DNA from: an uncultured Sphingorhabdus sp.
GTDB lineage: Bacteria > Pseudomonadota > Alphaproteobacteria > Sphingomonadales > Sphingomonadaceae
DNA length: 64,000 nucleotides
Direction: 5' to 3'
NCBI GenBank assembly: GCA_947501885.1
Contig: CANMXN010000001.1
Coordinates: forward strand, 1,946,328 to 2,010,327
Numbering within the stretch: the first letter of the stretch is position 1; each line of letters starts with the position of its first letter. The notes below the pieces were generated by a model. It had not been told where the DNA came from. It searched no databases and worked only from the letters and a program-made list of their open reading frames with translations. Positions 55,677 through 64,000 of the stretch are shown here, piece by piece. Position numbers and translations under genes: made by a program.

Positions 55677-56377
55677 TATGCTCTCTCCCGTATGGTACGA
55701 AACTCTATTTTCTTATCATAGGGCGCGCCGCAAATAAGGCGCTGTACATATATGCCTGGCAAATGAATTGCATCGGCATCAAGGCTACCTGTGGGTACTA
55801 TTTCTTCAACCTCAGCCACGCATATTTTGCCGCAAGTCGCGGCAGGTTGGTTGAAGTTACGCGCTGTCTTGCGAAAAACCAGATTCCCACTTTCATCGGC
55901 TTTCCAAGCTTTGACAATAGCGAGGTCCGCAAAAATTCCGCGCTCAAGAATATAGTCCTCACCATCGAAATTCTTAATGTCCTTGCCTTGTGCTACCTGC
56001 GTGCCGACGCCTGTTTTTGTGTAAAAGCCTGGGATACCAGCCCCGCCGCTGCGCATGCGTTCAGCCAAAGTCCCCTGGGGACAAAATTCTACCTCCAATT
56101 CGCCAGCAAGAAATTGCCGCTCAAACTCTTTATTCTCACCAACATAAGAGGCGATCATCTTTTTCACCTGCTTTGTACGCAGCAATTTACCAATACCTTC
56201 GCCATCAATTCCTGCATTGTTGGAAGCAAAGGTAAGGCCGCTCACACCGCTATCACGAATGGCATCGAGTAAGCGTTCGGGCAAGCCGCATAAGCCAAAG
56301 CCACCCGATGCTATTAGCATATTATCATGCAATAGCCCTTCCAAAGCTGCCTGTGCATCAGAATAGACTTTCTTCAT
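55676..56377 (-). CDS. scoA: 3-oxoacid CoA-transferase subunit A
   Basis: The alpha subunit (233 residues) of succinyl-CoA:3-ketoacid CoA-transferase. SGGFGLCGLPERLLDAI is the CoA-binding glycine motif; FCPQGTLAERMRSGGAGIPGFYT and ADLAIVKAWKAD are typical. It works with ScoB, encoded one gene further on. The gene follows the fumarylacetoacetate hydrolase gene by 18 bases on the same strand, so acetoacetate formed there can be used directly. Confidence 0.95.
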   Translation of the reverse strand: MKKVYSDAQAALEGLLHDNMLIASGGFGLCGLPERLLDAIRDSGVSGLTFASNNAGIDGEGIGKLLRTKQVKKMIASYVGENKEFERQFLAGELEVEFCPQGTLAERMRSGGAGIPGFYTKTGVGTQVAQGKDIKNFDGEDYILERGIFADLAIVKAWKADESGNLVFRKTARNFNQPAATCGKICVAEVEEIVPTGSLDADAIHLPGIYVQRLICGAPYDKKIEFRTIRERA

Positions 56378-56395
56378 AATATCTCTCTTATGCTA

Positions 56396-57406
56396 TTAAA
56401 CAGCTTTAACCTCTTGGCGGATAGAGCCGAAGATGCTTTTGCCGTCTGGCCCTAGCATTTCAATTTTCACAATATCGCCCTCGGCCATGAACGGTGTCTT
56501 TGCTGCGCCATCATTGATAGTCTCAATCATACGGATTTCGGCAATACAGCTATAGCCTAATCCGCCTTCGCTGCATGGCTTGCCTGGGCCGCCGTCTGCA
56601 TCTTTGTTCGATACAGTGCCGCTACCGATAATAGTGCCTGCGCAAAGTGGACGTGTCTTGGCCGCATGCGCCACCAGTTGGGCAAGACTAAAGGTTGCAT
56701 CAATGCCTGCATTGGCTCGGCCAAAGGGCTCGCGGTTATAATCAACATGCAGCGGCAGATGGATCACATCGCCTGACCAAGCATCACCCAACTCATCGGG
56801 TGTCACACAAACAGGAGAAAAAGCCGACGGCGGTTTGGATTGGAAAAAGCCAAAACCCTTAGCAAGTTCTGGCGGGATAAGACCGCGCAAAGATACATCA
56901 TTGCACAGCATGATAAGTTTGATATGGTGTGAGGCATCGCTATCGGAAACGCCCATCGGCACATCATCGGTGATGACGGCCACTTCACCTTCCATATCGC
57001 AGCCCCAAGCAGCATCGCCCAGCGGTATATCATCGCGCGGCCCAAGAAAGGCATCGCTGCCGCCTTGATACATCAATGGATCGCTGTAAAAACTCTCTGG
57101 TACTTCAGCACCGCGGGCTTTGCGCACCAATTCCACATGGTTGATATAGGCGCTGCCATCGGCCCATTGAAAGGCGCGCGGCAAGGGTGAATGCGCATCA
57201 TTTTCGTGAAAGCGCTCGCACGGCACGGTGCTATGTTCGACATCGCGATAGAGAGCCTCTAATTTGGGCGCGCAATCTGCCCAATTGTCCAGCGCTGCTT
57301 GCAACGTAGGCGCAATATTATCAGCACGGCAATAGCGGGTTAAATCCTTGGACACCACAACCAAAAAACCATCGCGGCTGCTATCCTTTAAACTCGCTAA
57401 TTTCAT
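56396..57406 (-). CDS. fahA: Fumarylacetoacetate hydrolase family protein
   Basis: A 336-residue FAH-family hydrolase that splits fumarylacetoacetate to fumarate and acetoacetate. It has an N-terminal SH3-like part and a C-terminal beta-roll with metal ligands in the GDAAWGCDMEGEVAVITDDVP segment (acidic DxE pattern), followed by TIIGSGTVSNKD and GYSCIAEIRMIE. Its place beside scoAB and near hmgA fits the tyrosine pathway. A maleylacetoacetate isomerase gene is not adjacent. An imperfect TGACAAGCTG sequence lies 46 bp upstream. Confidence 0.93.
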   Translation of the reverse strand: MKLASLKDSSRDGFLVVVSKDLTRYCRADNIAPTLQAALDNWADCAPKLEALYRDVEHSTVPCERFHENDAHSPLPRAFQWADGSAYINHVELVRKARGAEVPESFYSDPLMYQGGSDAFLGPRDDIPLGDAAWGCDMEGEVAVITDDVPMGVSDSDASHHIKLIMLCNDVSLRGLIPPELAKGFGFFQSKPPSAFSPVCVTPDELGDAWSGDVIHLPLHVDYNREPFGRANAGIDATFSLAQLVAHAAKTRPLCAGTIIGSGTVSNKDADGGPGKPCSEGGLGYSCIAEIRMIETINDGAAKTPFMAEGDIVKIEMLGPDGKSIFGSIRQEVKAV

Positions 57407-57547
57407 ATCACTATCTCATCTTAATTGGCTAAATTTATCTTATCATTAATGTGACAAGCTGTTCTTGTACAATATTTTGAGCCTATCAATATCATTTAAT
57501 AATTATATGTATATTCATCTTACGCATTAATGTCACATGCTATTTTA

Positions 57548-58576
57548 TTAATCCTGTATGCCAAGACGAATATTTATATGGGTTTGCGACAGAGATTTTA
57601 GAGGTTTTTTACCGAGGAGTTTTAATATTATGTTTTGACGTTCTAATACGCCTTGTTCAAATGAAGATGGTGTTTTTGTTAGCGATGATAATTTTAAAAT
57701 GTCACGGCAATATATGGCGATATAATTATAATATATTGAAGAAGTTTGCTGCATTCCTTCATTGTCTATATTCTCACCAATCCTTCTGCGTTGCGCCTCT
57801 GCTTCAAAATAACAATCTAATTCTACTGTTAATATTGCATAGGAATACCAGTTTTTCATATTGCCTGTTAATGTTTCCAATATGCTATGTGAATCTGTTG
57901 CTTGGCCAGTTGAACCGCTATTGCATAGCTCCAAAAACTCCATAATTTTTTTGGTACTACCCGCACAAGCCATCCCATTATCGGATAAAAATATACCATG
58001 CCTATCTGCATAATCATATAGATCCTCTGCTGAAATCGCTATATTCTCCTCTATCATAGGATCTGCCCTATTGAGCATATCGCGGCATATCATAAACACG
58101 CCCGAGATGAATTGATATTGGCTAGCCAAATCATCCCTAATGACATCACTATTATCACTAAAAGCGACCGCCCTTTTTTGATAGGCGATAATCGCGACAC
58201 TAGCGCGCGAAATCAGATATAAATCCCATATACCGGGTTGCTGATTTTCTTTGCCTTGCTGCGTCATGTGATAGTCCCGAACAGATCGGGTAATATCCAT
58301 AACGGCATCAAAATTTGTCATCGCAATTCGCAGTGCAGACATGTTGATTGCATGTCCCATGCGCGATCCGTCATATTTACAATCAATGGTTGTGGTGGGA
58401 ATATGATGATTGAGAATGAACGGTCTGCTATTTTCTTCACCAAGCTGACGGCCGCTATCATTATACAGAGCAGAGACCCCAATCCATATGCCATAATGCG
58501 CTTCCATATCATCTGTATTCCATGGTTTGCGGATTACAGGCTTTATCGCTTTTTTGATGATATTGCGTAGCGTCAT
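57548..58576 (-). CDS. Protein of unknown function, largely helical
   Basis: A 342-residue soluble protein that I do not recognise. The basic N-terminus (MTLRNIIKKAIKPVIRKPW) is followed by a region with conserved-looking aromatic residues (MEAHYGIWIGVSALYNDSG; MGHAINMSALRIAMTNFDAVMDITRSV). The rest is alpha-helical with several Cys (ICRDMLNRAD, GMACAGST, ELCNSG). It has no signal peptide or transmembrane helix. It diverges from two GNAT-type genes, which may mark a small functional group, but nothing fixes a role. Confidence 0.7.
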   Translation of the reverse strand: MTLRNIIKKAIKPVIRKPWNTDDMEAHYGIWIGVSALYNDSGRQLGEENSRPFILNHHIPTTTIDCKYDGSRMGHAINMSALRIAMTNFDAVMDITRSVRDYHMTQQGKENQQPGIWDLYLISRASVAIIAYQKRAVAFSDNSDVIRDDLASQYQFISGVFMICRDMLNRADPMIEENIAISAEDLYDYADRHGIFLSDNGMACAGSTKKIMEFLELCNSGSTGQATDSHSILETLTGNMKNWYSYAILTVELDCYFEAEAQRRRIGENIDNEGMQQTSSIYYNYIAIYCRDILKLSSLTKTPSSFEQGVLERQNIILKLLGKKPLKSLSQTHINIRLGIQD

Positions 58577-58763
58577 AAAGTTATAATTTTCCCTTTTTGC
58601 TACTTTGCATGATGAAAAGAGATAACAAAATAGCTGTGAAAAATAAATTATTTATTACAAATTATATGCTGAACTTACTATGGTTAATATACTAGGCAAA
58701 TCATATTATTTATAATATAGACAATAGATAGATTTGCGGGAGTTGTAGGGGAAGCTTCGTGTT

Positions 58764-59885
58764 ATGAACACCAAAATACGCTGGCAAAGCGATGCTATGT
58801 GCGCATCGAGCGTTAAAACCCTACAATCGGAATGGGCCAATTTAACCAACCACGCCGCTGAAAAAAACATATATCTCTTCCCATGGTATATTGAGGCTTC
58901 AATAGCTTTATTAGAGAAAAAACAGTCTCAGATAATATCCATTTATAATGATGATATGCTCATTGGTTTATTTATAGTCACTAAAGATGTTGGCTATGGA
59001 AAGTTACCATTTACATTTTATCGTACTGCTTTGCACCCAGATCAATTTTTGGCAACTCCGCTTGTTCATAAAGACTTTGCCGACCAATTCGCTGTTGGAC
59101 TATGTCAATGGCTTGATGATTGTCCTGCGTCAATCTCATTAAAGATGTTCAGCTTATTATCTACAGATAGCCTAGTGTATCATGCGCTTGAAAAAATATG
59201 TAAATCACAAAAACGTCCGATTATCACTATCGAGAAATCATCACGCGCCATTATTAAGGCCCAAGAACATTCTGTAGAGTCAGTTTGGGATTCTCTTAGC
59301 AAAGGGCGTCAAAAAAGCTTAAGCAGAGCCAATAAAAAATTATCTCGTGCAGGCCATGTTGAAATAGAGCGTCTTGAAAATCCAGATGCGCTTGGACAAT
59401 GGCTAGAAGAGTTTTTGCAAATGGAGCATGCTGGATGGAAAGGCGCCAATAAATCTTCTACGCTCTCCATAGCCGAGGACATAGATTATTTTAAATCCAT
59501 GGTGCAGAGTGCTTGTGAGAATGAAGCGATGAATTTTTTCAGACTTACATTGGATGGCAAGCCCATTGCCTATACATTTGACCTCTTGTCCAAACCTTAT
59601 GGCTATTGTCATAAGTCCGCCTATGACCAAGAATATCGTAGCTATTCCCCAGGCGTCATATTAGAATATGAATCTATGAAACATTATCTTTCAAGCGAGG
59701 GATTTGAACTCATAGATAGCTGTACCGCGCCAGATAATGATATGCTCAATAGTCTATGGCCCGACCGCCGCGAAATTCTGACTTTGGCTATATTACGATC
59801 TGGCAAACAATATCAATGGCCCTTTCTCATCACTCACTGGATTAAAACGCAGCTGAGAAACTTAAAACGCAAAGCAATGAATTAG
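58764..59885 (+). CDS. FemAB/CelD-type GNAT acyltransferase
   Basis: A 373-residue protein of the Acetyltransf_6 (CelD/BcsL, FemAB-like) group. The N-terminal half is a variable acceptor domain; the C-terminal half has EEFLQMEHAGWKGANKSS, the substrate and CoA-site region typical of this group, then FFRLTLDGKPIAYTFDL and HKSAYDQEYRSYSPGVILEYE. Such enzymes acylate polysaccharides or peptide units; the target here is unknown. It is the first of two adjacent acetyltransferase genes. Confidence 0.85.
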   Translation: MNTKIRWQSDAMCASSVKTLQSEWANLTNHAAEKNIYLFPWYIEASIALLEKKQSQIISIYNDDMLIGLFIVTKDVGYGKLPFTFYRTALHPDQFLATPLVHKDFADQFAVGLCQWLDDCPASISLKMFSLLSTDSLVYHALEKICKSQKRPIITIEKSSRAIIKAQEHSVESVWDSLSKGRQKSLSRANKKLSRAGHVEIERLENPDALGQWLEEFLQMEHAGWKGANKSSTLSIAEDIDYFKSMVQSACENEAMNFFRLTLDGKPIAYTFDLLSKPYGYCHKSAYDQEYRSYSPGVILEYESMKHYLSSEGFELIDSCTAPDNDMLNSLWPDRREILTLAILRSGKQYQWPFLITHWIKTQLRNLKRKAMN

Positions 59886-59899
59886 ATTGAAGAAATAAT

Positions 59900-60400
59900 A
59901 TGGCGTATAAAAATAATATTGTTGAAGCTAAGGCAAGCGATCTGAGCGCGATGGCGAACATCTTCATGCAAGGCCAAAAACCGCATCATGAAAAATTTCC
60001 GGATATATTTGGCCCTGCCGACAATGCGGATGAGATTATTGGATACTTACGCGGTTTCTTAAAACCTCGGAACCCATTTCGAGATCAACGAAATTTTGCA
60101 GTGGTATGGTATGACGAAGGGAAAGTCGGCGGCTATCTGCTGTATCAACTCTATCAAACATCCAATATATTTTATGGCGGCGAACATTGGGTCAGCTTTG
60201 TCGAGGATATAGCCGTGGATGAAGGCGTGCGCGGCAAAGGCGTTGCATCACAGCTTATGGATTATTTAGTGGACGTCACCAAAGATTGTACACCATGCGT
60301 GGCTTCTGCCAATGTCTGGAGAGATAATATCGCATCGGAAGCATTATTTAAAAAATATGGCTATAATGATCTTTGCAAAACATTTTATCGCACGACTTAG
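59900..60400 (+). CDS. GNAT N-acetyltransferase
   Basis: A 166-residue single-domain GNAT enzyme. The acetyl-CoA pyrophosphate loop is EDIAVDEGVRGKGVASQLMDYLV (Q/RxxGxG/A as RGKGVA), and the C-terminal NIASEALFKKYGYNDL motif is typical. The acceptor substrate is unknown. It follows the FemAB-type gene after 14 bases and is probably co-transcribed. Confidence 0.9.
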   Translation: MAYKNNIVEAKASDLSAMANIFMQGQKPHHEKFPDIFGPADNADEIIGYLRGFLKPRNPFRDQRNFAVVWYDEGKVGGYLLYQLYQTSNIFYGGEHWVSFVEDIAVDEGVRGKGVASQLMDYLVDVTKDCTPCVASANVWRDNIASEALFKKYGYNDLCKTFYRTT

Positions 60401-60462
60401 CGATATAGTAATTGATAGCGCATATTATCAATAATGAATTAGGCAGGTAAATAGGTAATAAT

Positions 60463-61779
60463 ATGAAACAAATCTCCGCATTTATGGCCTTAGCATGCTC
60501 GGCTGGCCTATTGGCGTCCTGCAACCCATCATCGGAGCCATTGCCCACTGATATAGAAGGTTCTCCCTATCTCTTTGTGTTCGCGGGAGATGACGATAAG
60601 GAAGATGAAGATTTTTTGGTCGTTTTAGACGTTGACCCTAAAAGCGCTACATTGGGAAAGCCTATTTCTTCGCTGCCTATTGGCCATAAAATGTCGATGC
60701 CGCATCATACCGAATATGTAGTGCCGCCAAAGGGCGAGCCTATTTTTATGAATGCCCATCATCATGAACTCAGCATGATTGTTGATATTAATGATGTAAA
60801 TAACCTCAAAATTATCAATACATTCAAACCGCCAGCACAGCTCAGATTTCCACATGATTATACGCGCACACCCAGCGGAACGCGGCTCGTGGGTTTTCTG
60901 CGCAGCAATGGGCCAAGCCCCGATCAAGAGGAAGATTTAGATCCAGGCAATCATGGAGGTATTGCCGAATATACAATAGATGGCGAATTAATTCGTAGCG
61001 TTTCGGCAGCCACTGATTACCCCAAACCCATACGTCCTTATGCCTTTGCATTATTGCCCGATCAAGACCGTCTGGTCGTTACCAGCGCGCCAATGATGGA
61101 GCAAAGCTGGGCCGATGTAATCCAAATTTATCGCTATTCCGATTTTAAATTGCTGCAAACTATGGAGCTTCCTGTGGGTAAGCGCGATGGTCAGAATATT
61201 CCTGGCTCACAAGCTGCTGGCTTTGGGCCGCGTGCGCTGGATGATGGCAGCGTCTTTCTGAACGCCTATGGCTGCGCCCTTTATCATTTGACTGATATTG
61301 GTAGTGAAAAACCTACTCTCAAAATGGTGCATGTGCTTGAAACTAAAGCAACTGACAATCCTAAAATTATCAGAGGCGCCTGCGGTATTCCATTTCGAAT
61401 TGGGAAATATTGGCTGCAACCTATGGGGCTTGAAAATAAAGTAGTGGTGCTTGATATTTCTAATCCCGCCAAGCCAGAGGAAATTCAACATATCAATACG
61501 CCCGATGATTTTAAGCCGCATTGGCTGGCCAAAGATCCGCGTGGCAGCCGCCTCGTACTGGGTGCCGAGATGGGCTATGAAGAGGGCTTTTATGTCTTTC
61601 GCTTCGATGAAAAAACGGGGCAATTGGCATTTGACACTAGTTTCAATGGCAAACGTGGTTCAGGATGGCGTAGCTGGTTATCCCCCAATAGCCCAGGCTA
61701 TATCTCTTTTGATCGGGAAAATTGGCCGCACGGTGCAACGGGCAAAGCATGGGGCCATGCCGCCCTGTTTCTTGACTGA
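60463..61779 (+). CDS. Selenium-binding-protein-like lipoprotein (SBP56-like)
   Basis: A 438-residue exported lipoprotein (lipobox LLASC) with a beta-propeller that resembles selenium-binding protein 1 / methanethiol oxidase (SBP56). Conserved His clusters typical of that family appear: MPHHTEYVVP, NAHHHELSM, RFPHDYTR, FKPHWLAKDPRG and WGHAALF. In SBP56 such residues bind copper. Whether it oxidises methanethiol is not known; the family call is moderate. AGGTAA precedes ATG 60463. Beyond its end the sequence becomes AT-rich and decayed. Confidence 0.72.
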   Translation: MKQISAFMALACSAGLLASCNPSSEPLPTDIEGSPYLFVFAGDDDKEDEDFLVVLDVDPKSATLGKPISSLPIGHKMSMPHHTEYVVPPKGEPIFMNAHHHELSMIVDINDVNNLKIINTFKPPAQLRFPHDYTRTPSGTRLVGFLRSNGPSPDQEEDLDPGNHGGIAEYTIDGELIRSVSAATDYPKPIRPYAFALLPDQDRLVVTSAPMMEQSWADVIQIYRYSDFKLLQTMELPVGKRDGQNIPGSQAAGFGPRALDDGSVFLNAYGCALYHLTDIGSEKPTLKMVHVLETKATDNPKIIRGACGIPFRIGKYWLQPMGLENKVVVLDISNPAKPEEIQHINTPDDFKPHWLAKDPRGSRLVLGAEMGYEEGFYVFRFDEKTGQLAFDTSFNGKRGSGWRSWLSPNSPGYISFDRENWPHGATGKAWGHAALFLD

Positions 61780-61813
61780 TATATTATGATTATATGCAAT
61801 AGAGATGATGAAG

Positions 61814-62007
61814 GTTGCAGTCTAGGTCGGACCAGTCTCTGCAACAAATTTCCCTGTTCACAGGGAAAATACAGTGAATATGGCGATTTTTGATATGTTG
61901 ATGATGGTTCAATTCTCTGAGCATCGAGTTTTTCTGTAGTTTTCGTGTGAGAATTCCCTAAATTTACTAACAGGGAAGCAACTTGCAATGACAATGTAAA
62001 ATTGTCA
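61814..62007. repeat. Cluster of inverted repeats in non-coding DNA
   Basis: The 437-bp stretch without a gene (61780-62216) contains four inverted repeats: GTTGCAG/CTGCAAC with an inner GGTC/GACC (61814-61845), TTTCCCTG/CAGGGAAA (61849-61868), TTCCCT/AGGGAA (61954-61977) and TGACAAT/ATTGTCA (61989-62007). Such stem-forming palindromes often mark edges or remnants of mobile elements. I found no tRNA, integrase or target duplication to confirm that. Confidence 0.55.
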
Positions 62008-62216
62008 AAGCAGCGAATCCCAAGAGAGTCCGCTACTATCGAAAATATACGTTTGGCTATACTCACGTTTTGAACATAATCTTGAAATAATCAAATGTAT
62101 ATAATAATGCACAAAGGAATGCACGAAATAAAGAAATAAGTGAAGAAATATTTCGCCATCTACCAATGAATAAATAATATTAACATATTGAGTTATTTTA
62201 ATATAAAGGTATTTAT

Positions 62217-62381
62217 ATGAACTTAAATGGATTTATAATATTATTTGGCGGATTAATTATTTTAACTTGTCCAATATGGGTATATTTCTTGAACAAAATA
62301 AAAAAGTATTTAGGATATTATCTACTTTCCTTGATGATTGCATATTTTGTAATTGGTTACATTATTGAAGTTTATTATTAA
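62217..62381 (+). CDS. Small two-helix membrane protein
   Basis: A 54-residue ORF starting at ATG 62217 with AAAGGT six bases before it. It encodes two hydrophobic helices (about residues 5-24 and 33-52) joined by a short basic turn (NKIKKYLG). The codon use is strongly AT-rich. No family is recognised. Its place next to RHS fragments makes an orphan immunity protein or a remnant of one possible, but this is only suggested by context. Confidence 0.5.
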   Translation: MNLNGFIILFGGLIILTCPIWVYFLNKIKKYLGYYLLSLMIAYFVIGYIIEVYY

Positions 62382-62382
62382 G

Positions 62383-62490
62383 TTTATAATTGCCGAATAT
62401 AATGCTACGGGTGCTATCACCCGCCGTACCGCTTGTGCAGACCTTGTTTCAAGAGTGAAAATGGCATCAAAGTTAGATAATAAAACTTAA
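62383..62490 (+). pseudogene. RHS YD-repeat fragment
   Basis: The plus-strand frame reads IAEYNATGAITRRT, the pattern of the last YD repeat of RHS proteins, then diverges and stops at 62490. It has no start codon of its own and begins directly after the small membrane ORF. This is a scrap of an RHS gene, in opposite orientation to the RHS remnant at the window end. Confidence 0.6.
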
Positions 62491-62537
62491 AGGAATTGTT
62501 TGAAATAGGCGGACATAACCCTTTATGAGGTTAAGAT

Positions 62538-63128
62538 ATGGATTTCTCAAATCTTATAATTATGACAGAAGTGCAAATACCATTCTATATTTCAATATTC
62601 ATTATTGGATCAATAGTTGGTAGCTTCATTGCAACGCTCGTCATACGTTGGCCTAAAACACAATCCATAATTTATGGCAGATCATCATGCGATCAATGTG
62701 GTCATAAATTACAAGTTAGGGATTTGATCCCGCTTATTTCATATAGCTTGCAACATGGTAAATGCCGTTATTGTAATGGTTCAATCGACCCACTCCACTG
62801 GCATATTGAGCTTATGGTAGCAGCTTTAAGTATATTAGCATTCATATTATTTCCTGTCCAACAAGCCGCAGGTTTGATGATATGGTTATGGTTATTCATT
62901 CCATTAGCCATATTAGACTATAAATATTTATGGCTCCCAAATCGGTTGATAATTATAACTATAATTGCTGCGCCAGTCATTGGTCCACTGATGAATGACG
63001 TTAGCATCGTCAGCCGCTTAATTGGTGCAATGATAGGGTATTTATTCTTAGAAACCCTTAGAATTGCTTTTAAAAAATTACGTAACAAAGAGGCAATGGG
63101 CGGCGGCGATCCTAGTCTCGTGGTTTAA
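62538..63128 (+). CDS. Prepilin peptidase (A24), C-terminally truncated
   Basis: A 196-residue inner-membrane aspartic peptidase of the GspO/PilD family. The N-terminal zinc-type domain has CDQCGHKL and CRYCNGSI; the first catalytic Asp is in PLAILDYKYLWLPN. The second is in MGGGDPSL, but the protein ends two residues later, whereas relatives continue for about 40-60 residues of transmembrane helices. GAGG precedes ATG 62538. Either the gene was cut by rearrangement with the RHS debris behind it, or it is now a pseudogene. No pilus or type II secretion genes are in the window. Confidence 0.8.
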   Translation: MDFSNLIIMTEVQIPFYISIFIIGSIVGSFIATLVIRWPKTQSIIYGRSSCDQCGHKLQVRDLIPLISYSLQHGKCRYCNGSIDPLHWHIELMVAALSILAFILFPVQQAAGLMIWLWLFIPLAILDYKYLWLPNRLIIITIIAAPVIGPLMNDVSIVSRLIGAMIGYLFLETLRIAFKKLRNKEAMGGGDPSLVV

Positions 63129-63159
63129 TATGTCATAGTAATAGGTAAAGATCTGCCCA

Positions 63160-63387
63160 TCAATTTTCTACCTGCTTTGAGAAAGCTTCAAAGCTAGCAC
63201 CCTTTGGCAGATTAAATATTATGAAGTCTTTATCGATCTATATATCAATATTATACACACTTTCTAATGTGACCTTTAATAGTATCTGAGGGTACTTTGA
63301 TAATGAGTATTCTTCTGCCCAAGGCTCTATAATAACTCTGTCTTGAGGTATTTGAGATGAAATAATGTTAATACTAAATTTTTGCAT
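63160..63387 (-). pseudogene. Putative RHS immunity gene interrupted by a stop
   Basis: The frame opens at ATG 63387, overlapping the last 14 bases of the RHS toxin remnant, and runs 75 codons to TGA 63160. A TAG at 63240-63238 (codon 50) breaks it. Small size, overlap with the toxin end and lack of a signal fit a cognate immunity protein. The sequence on both sides of the TAG reads as ordinary protein (IIEPWAEEYSLSKYPQ; FIIFNLPKGASFEAFSKQ). Confidence 0.45.
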
Positions 63388-64000
63388 TTTTAAACCCTAG
63401 TGCCCAATTCCACCATAAATTATCTAGTTGCCTTGCTCTGTGCAAAGCGCTTAAATTTATTTTCTCTTGCGCAACAGACCTAGCGTAAGTATTTCGATAA
63501 AAATTACGCCATTTTCCTATGTCATTTTTTTAAACCCCAAATTTTTTAAATATTTTACTTGCTGCAAACTTTGAGCACGAGTGAAGTTAGGTAAATCTTT
63601 CGTGCTTTTTCCGAAGCCTGCAGCCTTACCAAATTGAGCACGTGAAATCCCTTTAGGAAGTGAGGGTGCTAATAATAAATAGAATTATCCTACTTGAGAC
63701 CACTTTACAAGCTTTCCTAATAGGGCCTTTACATATGACACCAAGTCTTAGTCGACCAAGTTTATTATTTCCACTACTATTTCTGCTTTGGAGACTACTG
63801 CTTCCATCACTTGAAGGTAAAATATCCTGACTATCACTTTGCGCTTTATCTGGTTGAAACCCTGTTAGTGTTGATGACCTGCAGTTAGAAGCAATATATC
63901 CCTTAACTCTGCTTCCACATAACCCACTCGGATCGATGAGATTAACAGGATCATTGCCGACATAGGCATAGAGGTTATTCTGTCTTCATATCCGATGGGA
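63374..64000 (-). pseudogene. C-terminus of a broken RHS-repeat toxin
   Basis: The gene enters the window from the right edge. On the minus strand the RHS core signature PIGYED then NLYAYVGNDPVNLIDPSGL is present, but a single missing base after GAAGAC (near 63982) puts the two parts in different frames. The variable toxin domain that follows is broken again between 63690 and 63653 and in a run of seven T at 63525-63531; allowing for these it reads on to a stop at 63374 (for example SRAQFGKAAGFGKSTKDLP, GKWRNFYRNTYARSV, LDNLWWNWALGF). So this is a decayed polymorphic toxin. The toxin type is not recognised. Confidence 0.75.

Noticed and set aside
57452..57465. TGACAAGCTGTTCT before the fumarylacetoacetate hydrolase as another LacI operator
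   Set aside because: Only one half-site fits; the other half is not palindromic and the gene belongs to a different pathway.

Overview
This is a chromosomal window from an alphaproteobacterium, most likely a sphingomonad (order Sphingomonadales) that is AT-rich for that group. The evidence is the gene content: a proA-nadD-rsfS-rlmH-EnvC-CtpA run, a bactofilin/M23 pair, ubiquinone genes (coq7, ubiG), large Caulobacter/sphingomonad-type TonB receptors with flavin-dependent halogenases, and glutathione-dependent formaldehyde oxidation. This placement comes from reading protein sequences and gene order; no database search was run. No rRNA or tRNA gene was recognised.

Layout. 1-21.0 kb is mostly housekeeping. 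It holds a PGPGW membrane protein, a ClpP-like secreted protein, comM/yifB, bactofilin with an M23 endopeptidase, proA, nadD, rsfS, rlmH, an EnvC-like activator and ctpA. These are followed by a DsbB-like protein, coq7, a rhomboid, a DUF885 peptidase, two PH-domain membrane proteins, nitronate monooxygenase, lysC, ubiG and a GST. Between the GST and a glyoxalase-fold gene (about 21.07-21.46 kb) are two structured minus-strand stretches that look like small RNAs. 21.9-29.1 kb is a gltD / DUF2059-like / gltB operon, followed by uppP and an NDUFA9-like Rossmann protein.

31.4-49.5 kb is the most distinctive region: a sugar (probably beta-glucan or cellooligosaccharide) utilisation locus. It has a large TonB-dependent receptor, four translationally coupled flavin-dependent halogenase paralogues (one lacking all recognisable catalytic motifs), a divergent DUF6445/2OG-oxygenase-like protein, a LacI-family regulator, a FucP/GluP-type sugar permease, GH5 and GH3 hydrolases and an SMP-30/gluconolactonase. 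A 14-bp palindrome (TGACAAGCTTGTCA or close variants) lies before the receptor, the permease, the GH5/GH3 divergent pair and the lactonase. This implies a single local LacI regulon: hydrolysis outside the cytoplasm, outer-membrane uptake, permease import and lactone hydrolysis.

49.7-57.4 kb carries tyrosine/homogentisate breakdown (hmgA, a fumarylacetoacetate hydrolase, 3-oxoacid CoA-transferase A and B with a small membrane protein between them). It is interleaved with formaldehyde detoxification (frmA, fghA), and these two are themselves split by an AT-rich DUF2235 hydrolase gene. 57.5-61.8 kb holds an unrecognised helical protein, two GNAT acetyltransferases and a selenium-binding-protein-like lipoprotein.

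61.8-64.0 kb is decayed accessory DNA: inverted repeats, a 54-residue two-helix membrane ORF, an RHS YD-repeat scrap on the plus strand, a prepilin peptidase cut off just after its second catalytic Asp motif, and on the minus strand the broken C-terminus of an RHS toxin with an overlapping, nonsense-interrupted putative immunity gene.
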